Source: Rhodovibrio salinarum DSM 9154 (lineage in GTDB: Bacteria > Pseudomonadota > Alphaproteobacteria > Kiloniellales > Rhodovibrionaceae). Taken from it: DNA of 64,000 nt. Both the position numbers and the translations under genes were made by a program. The DNA is taken from positions 876,344 to 940,343 of the forward strand of contig NZ_KI911559.1 of the NCBI RefSeq assembly GCF_000515255.1, read 5' to 3'. Below, one piece after another: positions 51,489 to 64,000 of this stretch (within the stretch, counting starts at the first letter, position 1; each line of letters begins with the position of its first letter). The notes under the pieces were generated by a model, which saw nothing but the letters and a program-made list of their open reading frames with translations, searched no databases and was not told where the DNA came from.

Positions 51489-51986
51489 ATGCGGCGCGTC
51501 AAGCTCGACCGGATCGACCTGCGGATCCTGCAAGATCTGCAGACCGACGGGCGAATTACCAATGTGGAGCTGGCGCGCCGGGCCGGAATTTCCGCGCCGC
51601 CGTGTCTGCGGCGTGTGCGCGCGCTGGAAGAAGCGGGCTATATCCGCGGCTTCCACGCCGATCTGGAGCCGATGCGCCTGGGCTACGAGGTCGTCTTTTT
51701 CGCCCTTGTGGGGCTGGATAGCCAAAGCGAATCGGTCTTGACCGATTTCGAGGAGCGCATGCGCGCCTGGGCCGAGGTGCGCGAGTGCAACATGTGCCGG
51801 GGGCCACACGACTTTCTGCTCAAACTCGTCGCGCGGAATACCGCACACGAGAACGAGCTGACAACCCAACTCACCAGTGCCCCGCACGTCGCCACCGTGC
51901 AGACCATCCAGGTCATTCGCACCAGCAAGCATGAGCCCGGCGTGCCCATCGAGGCCGAAGCGGCGCTGGCCGACGAGGAAACCTAA
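51489..51986 (+). CDS. Lrp/AsnC-family transcriptional regulator
   Basis: A 165-residue regulator with an N-terminal helix-turn-helix (LDRIDLRILQDLQTDGRITNVELARRAGISAPPCLRRVRALEEAGYIRGF). The C-terminal RAM/ligand-binding domain contains VFFALVGLDSQ, RECNMCRGPHDFLLKLVARN and the strand VQTIQVIRTSKHE. The start at 51489 follows GGAGG. Such proteins form octamers and often respond to amino acids; the target genes are unknown. It is divergent from the ELM1-like gene across about 130 bases, so it may regulate that pair. Confidence 0.92.
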   Translation: MRRVKLDRIDLRILQDLQTDGRITNVELARRAGISAPPCLRRVRALEEAGYIRGFHADLEPMRLGYEVVFFALVGLDSQSESVLTDFEERMRAWAEVRECNMCRGPHDFLLKLVARNTAHENELTTQLTSAPHVATVQTIQVIRTSKHEPGVPIEAEAALADEET

Positions 51987-52191
51987 AGCCGCGTATCCTG
52001 CGGCCGCCAGGGGAGGGCGACGGCATTCGTTCCGGGGAGGGCGCTGCCATGCTTCCTCGCCGGAGAATCATGGCTGGAACAATGGCCGTGCACGATCACG
52101 ACCTGGCGCTGGTGCCAGCGATCGCGACCTGTCTTGTTGAAGTCAGCGCGGGGATAACGCACGGGTAGGGGCAACCGTCTCTGATTTGGCC

Positions 52192-52398
52192 CTAGTCGCC
52201 GCCCGATTTACCGCCGCCGCCGGAGCGGTTGGAGACGGTGCGCACACCCTCTCCGCTGCGCCAGGCATGCGTGCTCTTGCACGCTTTGCAGATTCGCTCG
52301 CCGGCCCAAGCGCTCTCGAATTCTGTCTGGCAGCGCAGGCAGATGCGGATTTTCGGCGGAGCGGGTTCGTGTTCGGGAAAGTCGATATCGGTGCTCAT
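52192..52398 (-). CDS. Small zinc-ribbon-like hypothetical protein
   Basis: A 68-residue protein with two CxxC pairs, ICLRCQTEF and ICKACKST, spaced about 15 residues apart as in rubredoxin-like or zinc-ribbon knuckles. An acidic Pro-rich N terminus and a Gly/Ser-rich C-terminal tail complete it. It probably binds one zinc ion. No function can be assigned. It is downstream of rpoD on the same strand but separated by a strong terminator, so it is likely expressed on its own. Confidence 0.75.
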   Translation of the reverse strand: MSTDIDFPEHEPAPPKIRICLRCQTEFESAWAGERICKACKSTHAWRSGEGVRTVSNRSGGGGKSGGD

Positions 52399-52518
52399 GC
52401 CACTAGATATAGGTTACGCGAAGGGGATTTCCTGAAATTTCAGCTATTTTTAACATCTTTACCGGGTGACGGTGGCGAAAAAAGGGCGTGTCCTGCGCTA
52501 CGTGCGTCAGGGCAGGGT

Positions 52519-52556
52519 AAAAAAACGCCCAGGCACGCTTATCGCGGCCTGGGCGC
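52519..52556 (-). terminator. Intrinsic terminator downstream of rpoD
   Basis: On the minus strand an 8-bp stem CGCCCAGG / CCTGGGCG (plus positions 52526-52533 with 52548-52555) is followed by a run of seven T residues. It lies about 120 bases after the rpoD stop, with nothing else to terminate in between. Confidence 0.85.
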
Positions 52557-52678
52557 ACTAAATCGAACTTAGTCTCGGATTCCCCAGCGAAGGGGCGGCC
52601 GAACAAGCAGGTCAGGAGAACCGATTCCCACGCCTTCAGATAAACAGGCGCGGATAACCGGCTCCGGGATCGGGTCTC

Positions 52679-54853
<2,175 letters not shown>

Positions 54854-54966
54854 CGGCACCTCTGCCCCAATCAAAGACCCAAGCTGTCACCCTCGAACGC
54901 GGACAAGGACGCAAACTCCCGAACCTCTTGATCCGGAGCTTGCGCCCGCGTGACGCGCTGTCAGCC

Positions 54967-56853
54967 TCAGGACGATCCATCTGGACCCGGCCAGGGTCCG
55001 TTGTCGCGGTCCAGGTCGAGATCGACTGCCCGGCTGTCGTTCTCGTAGGCCGCTTTTCGTTTTGCTTCCAAGCGGGCCAGGCTTTCCTGATTCATGGATT
55101 CCGCCAAGCGCCGGCCCTCTTCAACCGCCTCATCTTTCGCCGAGCGATCGCGGTACAGGTTCAGCAGATGCCGCAAGCCCTGCCGGGCGTCCTGCACGCT
55201 CGCCCCGGGATCAGCGAACGGCCAAAGGCGATAGACCTCGCGACTCAAGGCCGTCTCTAACTGAGTCCCGTCCGGTACTTGGCGCAAGTGGCTGCAGATT
55301 TCAACGGTGTCAAGCTCTTGTCGCTCTAATGCGAGGTCTAAAAGACGCCGCCGCAGGATATCGGTGTCGCGGTAGGCCAGCGCGATTTCCGCCAGTTCCT
55401 CGGCGTTTTCCAACAGTGTAGCCGGGTGATTAACCAATGTGGCGATCAGCGCCTGCTCCTGGCGGTGCTGCAATTGGCTGATCGGCTGGCGTACCCCGAG
55501 GGCTGGCGACAGGTTGCGCTCGCGCCCCTGCGGCGCCCAGCGGCCGCCCCCCTTGCCGCCACGTTGATTGCGGCCCTTGCTGCGCTGGAAGCCGAAGGCC
55601 TGGTCGAAGCGCTGCAGCATGTCCTGTTTGTAGGCCTGGGCGACGTCCGGTTGCTCGATCCGTTTGACGTCGTCCATCAGGGCCTGGCGCAGCCCGGCGC
55701 GGCGCTCCGGTGTGTCCAGCGGCCGCCCCTCGACCTGCTTCATCCACAACAGTTCGGCCAGGGGCCGGCCGCTGTCGACGATCTTGCGGAAGGCCTGCGG
55801 GCCCTGCGTGCTGACCAGGCTGTCCGGATCCTCGCCTTGCGGTAGCAGCGCGAAGCGCAGCGAGAAGCCGGGCTTCAATTGGGGCAGGGCGCGGTCGATC
55901 AGGCGGTAGCCGGCGCGCCGGCCGGCGCTGTCGCCGTCCAGGCAGACCACCGGCTCGTCGGCCAGGCGCCAAAGCTCGGCGATCTGGTCTTCCGTGATGG
56001 CGGTCCCAAGCGGGGCGACGGCCGCGGGGAACCCCGCCTGGGCGAGGGCGATCACGTCCATGTAGCCCTCGGTCACGATCAATTCGCCGGTGTCCCGCGC
56101 GGCGCGTCGGGCGCGGGCTAGGTTGTAGAGCACGCGCCCCTTGTGGAACAGCTCGCTTTCCGGGGAGTTCAGGTACTTCGCCTTGGCTTCGCCCATCGTG
56201 CGGCCGCCGAAGGCGATGACGTGACCGCGCCGGTCGGTGATCGGGAAGATCACCCGGTCGAACAGGTAGTCGCGTGGCGCCCCGCCGTCTTCCGGCTGCT
56301 TGATCAGGCCGGCCGCGACCAACTGGTCGTCCCGGATGCCGCGCGCGTGCATCGCCTGGCGTAGCGCGCCGCGCTGGCCGGGCGCGTAGCCCAGGCGGAA
56401 GGCCTCCCGCGTCTCGGCATCGATGCCGCGGCCGGCGAGATAGTCGCGCGCGGCCTGCCCGTCCTTGCCGGCCAGCTGCTGCTCGTACCAGCGGCAAGCC
56501 TCCTCGACGACGTCGTAGAGGCTGCTGCGCCGCTCCTCGCGCTGGCGCTCCTGCGGGGTTGCCTTGGGCACTTCCAGCCCGGCCTCGGCGGCCAGCTTCT
56601 CGACGGCTTCCGGGAACGACAGCCCCTCCTGTTCGACCACGAACGAGATGACGTCGCCGTGCGCGCCGCAGCCGAAGCAGTGGTAGAAGCCCTTGTCCTC
56701 GCTGACCGTGAAGGAGGGCGTCTTCTCGTTATGGAAGGGGCACAGGCCGGTGTGCTCGCGCCCGCGCTTGGTCAGGCGCACCTTGCGCCCGACCACGTCG
56801 GCGATCGGCACCATGGACCGGATGCGGTCGAGGAATTCCTGCGGAAAGGCCAT
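54967..56853 (-). CDS. dnaG: DNA primase
   Basis: This enzyme makes RNA primers at the replication fork. The 628-residue product has the N-terminal CHC2 zinc finger (GLCPFHNEKTPSF and YHCFGCGAHGD, residues 35-70) and the catalytic core with YLFDRVIFPITDRRGHVIAFGGR. The TOPRIM part is TGELIVTEGYMDVIAL with the DGDSAG motif (VVCLDGDSAGRRAG). A C-terminal helicase-binding domain ends it. The core follows a Gly/Arg-rich hinge near residue 430. It is upstream of rpoD, with 113 bases between. Confidence 0.96.
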   Translation of the reverse strand: MAFPQEFLDRIRSMVPIADVVGRKVRLTKRGREHTGLCPFHNEKTPSFTVSEDKGFYHCFGCGAHGDVISFVVEQEGLSFPEAVEKLAAEAGLEVPKATPQERQREERRSSLYDVVEEACRWYEQQLAGKDGQAARDYLAGRGIDAETREAFRLGYAPGQRGALRQAMHARGIRDDQLVAAGLIKQPEDGGAPRDYLFDRVIFPITDRRGHVIAFGGRTMGEAKAKYLNSPESELFHKGRVLYNLARARRAARDTGELIVTEGYMDVIALAQAGFPAAVAPLGTAITEDQIAELWRLADEPVVCLDGDSAGRRAGYRLIDRALPQLKPGFSLRFALLPQGEDPDSLVSTQGPQAFRKIVDSGRPLAELLWMKQVEGRPLDTPERRAGLRQALMDDVKRIEQPDVAQAYKQDMLQRFDQAFGFQRSKGRNQRGGKGGGRWAPQGRERNLSPALGVRQPISQLQHRQEQALIATLVNHPATLLENAEELAEIALAYRDTDILRRRLLDLALERQELDTVEICSHLRQVPDGTQLETALSREVYRLWPFADPGASVQDARQGLRHLLNLYRDRSAKDEAVEEGRRLAESMNQESLARLEAKRKAAYENDSRAVDLDLDRDNGPWPGPDGSS

Positions 56854-56960
56854 GCGACTCGGGACTCACCTTCCTTGCGAGTCCGTCAGCCTAACAGGCC
56901 GTGCGGCAAATGCCGCCCTGTGGAAAACGGGGAAGATGGGGGTAGAAGCCATCGTCGCGG

Positions 56961-57416
56961 CTAGGTCAACCGCTCCTTGGCGACCTTGCTGGCCTTGGCG
57001 AAGTCCATCTGGCCGGCGAAGTCGGTACGCAGACGGGTCATTACCGCGCCCATGTCCTTCACCGAATCCGCGCCCAGCGCCTCGATCGTGTCGTCGACGG
57101 CCTGCCGGGTTTCCGCGTCGTCCAACTGGCGGGGCAGGAAGCGCTGCAGCACCGTGATCTCCTGCTCTTCCTTTTCCGCCAGGTCGTCGCGGCCGGCGTC
57201 GGCATAGGTCTTCGCCGCGTCGTGCGACTGCCGGACCATTTTCTGCAGCATCTGCCGGATCTGGTCGTCGCTGATGCCGTCGGAGTTGCCCTCGCTGCGC
57301 GCGGCGATGTCGCGGTCTTTCAGGGCCGCCAGGATCAGCCGCAGCGTCGCCGCGGTCCGGGCGTCGCGCGCCCGCAGGGCTTGCTTCAACGCGTCGTTCA
57401 GGTCGGTGCGGAGCAT
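56961..57416 (-). CDS. GatB/YqeY domain protein
   Basis: A 151-residue all-alpha protein of the YqeY family, which resembles the tail domain of GatB, the amidotransferase subunit that binds tRNA. Segments seen are LNDALKQALRARDARTAATLRLILAALKDRDI, ISDDQIRQMLQKMVRQSHDAAKTYADAGRDDLAEKEEQEI and the C-terminal MGAVMTRLRTDFAGQMDFAKASKVAKERL. It is commonly found beside dnaG and rpoD and divergent from carA, exactly as here. Its role is unproven; a tRNA-related function is inferred. Confidence 0.9.
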   Translation of the reverse strand: MLRTDLNDALKQALRARDARTAATLRLILAALKDRDIAARSEGNSDGISDDQIRQMLQKMVRQSHDAAKTYADAGRDDLAEKEEQEITVLQRFLPRQLDDAETRQAVDDTIEALGADSVKDMGAVMTRLRTDFAGQMDFAKASKVAKERLT

Positions 57417-57662
57417 GGCACTCAAGGCCTCATCACATGACAAGGCGCGGCCGGCGCGTTTGACGCCTGCCGGGCATTGCCGTAAACGAACACCGCCGTT
57501 CGCTCCCGGCGGTCAAGAACCCGCGTGGTCGCCTTCTTCAGGAAGCGACGGCAGCGGGTTTGCCGCCGCCGTATATAGGGAACGGCAATCCCCAAGCAAC
57601 CCCGTGGGTGCCGGTCGGCGCCCCGGCTCGACACCGTTCCACAGCAGCGATACGTCCCGGCC

Positions 57663-58868
<1,206 letters not shown>

Positions 58869-59143
58869 CGCCGGCGCTTCGCGGATAAAGACCGAAGGCT
58901 GGAATCGAAGACTTAGACCAGAGTGCGCCCCGTTGGGCGTCGGCTCTGGCCCTCTGTGGCGCTGTGGTTCCCGCGGCACCGGCGCGGATGCATAGCCGGT
59001 CCCCGCGCAGGGGCTTCCCTCGTCCGCGCGTCCGTGGCACATACGCGCCCTAGCCGACAGACCCTGCCTGATCGATGCCCCGCGCGCCCGCCCGTCCCTG
59101 GGTGGTCGCCGCGCGCGGGGCCAAACGCGCGCGAAAGCCAGCC

Positions 59144-62404
<3,261 letters not shown>

Positions 62405-62825
62405 CACGCCAGTTCGCGCCCGGTCGCCGGTCCGCCGGCTTCGGGGTGCGGGCATGGGCGGTGGGTTTCATCTCCATTTCGCGGGGCGTCCGGATCGGGC
62501 GCCGCGGGACAGGGACCGGCGGCCGCGCGCGGTGGCCGGCGCAGGGCCCGGCTTGGGGACCTCCGGGCCGATAGCCGGGACCGGGCGGACGGGGATGCGA
62601 CGCACGCGAACGTGACGAACGGGGACGTGACGAAACGGCCGCGCCCGGCACCTGGCGCCGGGGACGGGGGCGGCGGACGACCTGCGCCCGACGAGGGGGC
62701 GCCACCACATCCCGGCGACCACGGCACTGGCGCCCGACGCGGCCCGGCGGTTTCCGTCGCGGCCAACGGCGGGCGTGTCCATTCACCGACGACCAGACGC
62801 AGTCGAACGCGAGTATGCGAGCGAA
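62405..62825. other. Gene-free region between carB and greA
   Basis: This 421-base, very GC-rich stretch has open frames on both strands, but none with a ribosome binding site or a recognisable product; the upstream extension of greA is not supported. I see no clear terminator for carB and no convincing promoter for greA. Confidence 0.5.
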
Positions 62826-63299
62826 ATGAACAAGGTACCGATGACGGCGGAAGGCTATAACAAGCTCCACGAAGAGCTGAAGTACCTCCGCTCGACCGCA
62901 CGCCCGGAGGTCATTCAGGCGATCGCCGAGGCGCGCGAGCACGGCGACCTGTCCGAGAACGCGGAATACCACGCCGCCCGCGACCGGCAGTCGTTCATCG
63001 AGGGGCGCGTGGCCGAGATCGAGGACATGCTCGCGCGCGCGGAGGTGATCGACGTCTCCAAGCTGTCCGGCGACACGGTGAAGTTCGGCGCCACCGTCAC
63101 GGTCGCCGACGAGGACACCGACGAGGAGACCACCTACCAGATCGTCGGCGAGCACGAGGCCGATGTGAAGACCGGCCGCATCGCGGTCACGAGCCCGATC
63201 GCCCGCGCCCTGATCGGCAAGGCCAAGGGCGATTCGGTCGAGGTCGAGACCCCGCGCGGCCAGAAGTTCTACGAGATCGAACAGGTCGAGTTTAAGTAG
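62826..63299 (+). CDS. greA: Transcription elongation factor GreA
   Basis: This factor rescues backtracked RNA polymerase by stimulating transcript cleavage. The 157-residue product has the N-terminal coiled coil with the acidic tip ([37 protein letters not shown]; the D and E of GDLSENAEY are the catalytic pair). The C-terminal FKBP-like domain has [25 protein letters not shown]. The ATG at 62826 gives the standard length; an ATG 15 bases later would also fit. It is followed at 113 bases by a terminator. Confidence 0.96.
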   Translation: MNKVPMTAEGYNKLHEELKYLRSTARPEVIQAIAEAREHGDLSENAEYHAARDRQSFIEGRVAEIEDMLARAEVIDVSKLSGDTVKFGATVTVADEDTDEETTYQIVGEHEADVKTGRIAVTSPIARALIGKAKGDSVEVETPRGQKFYEIEQVEFK

Positions 63300-63316
63300 G
63301 CCCAGGGTCGCTAGGC

Positions 63317-63367
63317 GGTCTCGTCACGCGGGCTCGCCACGTGGGCTCGCCACGTGGGCTCGCCAGA
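63317..63367. repeat. 13-bp tandem repeat downstream of greA
   Basis: GGGCTCGCCACGT occurs twice in perfect tandem (63330-63342 and 63343-63355), followed by a partial third copy (from 63356) and preceded by a diverged copy GGTCTCGTCACGC at 63317-63329. Each junction creates the palindrome CACGTG. It lies between the greA stop and its terminator. Confidence 0.75.
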
Positions 63368-63411
63368 CGGCCCCGCGCCCGCGCGTCCTGATCCCGCCCG
63401 TCCTGATCAAG

Positions 63412-63448
63412 CGTCCCCGGATCGCCAGGCCCGGTCCGGGGACGTTTT
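63412..63448 (+). terminator. Intrinsic terminator of greA
   Basis: A perfect 10-bp stem CGTCCCCGGA / TCCGGGGACG (63412-63421 with 63435-63444) is followed by TTTT. It is the only clear terminator after carB-greA. The remaining part of the gap to 63677 shows no gene. Confidence 0.85.
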
Positions 63449-63677
63449 CGTGTCCGCGCCCGGGCGCGCCACGCGCGCGCAGTACGCCCGCGCCCGCTTT
63501 GCCAGGGCGCCTGCGCGGGCGCCATGCGGGGCCGCCCCATCGCCGGCACACAGCCCTCACAGCCCGGCCCCTTGGCGCCCCCGCGCCCGGGCGCCATACT
63601 CCGCCGCCAGTTAATTCCGACGCGCCCCGGACAGCCGGGCGCGCCCATACGCTGACGCCATCAAGGAGACGCCCGCC

Positions 63678-63812
63678 ATGCCCCGCCTGCTCGCCGCCGC
63701 CCTGCTCCTCGGCCTGCTGAGCCTCAGCGCCTGCAACACGATGGAGGGCTTCGGCCAGGACCTGAGCAACCTCGGCAACGAGATCGAGGGCGAGGCGGAA
63801 GAGCACGACTAG
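63678..63812 (+). CDS. Entericidin A/B-type small lipoprotein
   Basis: A 44-residue lipoprotein. The signal peptide RLLAAALLLGLLSLSAC ends in the lipobox LSAC, and the short mature part NTMEGFGQDLSNLGNEIEGEAEEHD has the amphipathic NTMxGxGxDL pattern of the entericidin family. Ribosome binding site AAGGAG lies 11 bases before the ATG. Family members are small membrane-active peptides linked to stress or stationary phase. It stands alone on the plus strand. 63813-64000 shows no gene. Confidence 0.88.
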   Translation: MPRLLAAALLLGLLSLSACNTMEGFGQDLSNLGNEIEGEAEEHD

Positions 63813-64000
63813 CCTGTCCCTCTCGCGCGCAGCCCGCCCGCCCGTCCGCGCCAGCGGCCTTGTGATCCCCCCGGAGCACGATCAAACGCCCCGCAGCCGC
63901 CCGCCCCGGGTTGCGCGCGACCGCCCGTGTGCGCGATAAGCGGTGGGGCAGGGCGCATGCCCTGCGCACGTTTATCCCGGCCCTATTCCGGCCGGCACGT

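Overview
The window comes from a GC-rich alphaproteobacterium, most likely a Rhodospirillales-type genome. Four things point there: a split F0 operon with both b and b' subunits and no F1 genes beside it, the smc / DsbA-like / DciA-like / mutY block, the carA-carB-greA order, and an Irr/ICE-like iron box upstream of dps. Several proteins are acidic, notably the sigma-70 linker and Dps, which would fit a salt-adapted organism; that is inference. Apart from hicAB beside a tRNA, no mobile element, CRISPR array or rRNA was seen.

Layout. 1-1198: sulfate activation (cysN partial, cysD). 1492-2283: tRNA-Asn followed by a hicBA toxin-antitoxin pair with two palindromic operators. 2512-3896: an unknown gene and a short sugar-1-phosphate transferase. 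4044-8321: a complete putrescine-type ABC importer (potF, potG, potH, potI), with a very strong hairpin between potF and potG. 8372-24006: a 12-gene, one-strand exopolysaccharide locus holding six glycosyl- or sugar-transferases, an O-antigen ligase/polymerase, a Wzz-like co-polymerase, an outer-membrane export protein, a CpsD-like ATPase, an ExeA-like ATPase and an ABC flippase. An OmpA/TSP3 lipoprotein, an unknown gene and an alginate-lyase-like protein follow. 27129-33367: assorted genes (AI-2E permease, SMR pump, cyanophycinase, MATE pump, UPF0149 protein). 33484-36373: the F0 ATP synthase operon atpI-atpB-atpE-atpF'-atpF with a clear promoter and terminator. 36601-42745: smc, a DsbA-like thioredoxin, a DciA-like protein and mutY. 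42933-51986: dps, panE, a structured small RNA candidate, lysR, trxB, an EnvZ-like kinase, a DUF4112/ELM1-like pair and an Lrp regulator. 52192-63812: housekeeping core rpoD, dnaG, yqeY, carA, carB, greA and an entericidin-type peptide.

How they work together. The exopolysaccharide block looks like a Wzy-type assembly line. A PHPT-type sugar transferase with a C-terminal PilZ-like extension would start the lipid-linked repeat. The glycosyltransferases would extend it, a PglK-like ABC protein would flip it, and the ligase/polymerase with the Wzz-like protein and the outer-membrane channel would polymerise and export it. The core resembles exosortase (XrtA) associated loci, but no exosortase or PEP-CTERM protein is present in the window. 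The CpsD-like ATPase lacks the usual Walker A' residues. These two features, the PilZ-like fusion and the structured RNA at about 45.5 kb are the most interesting points.
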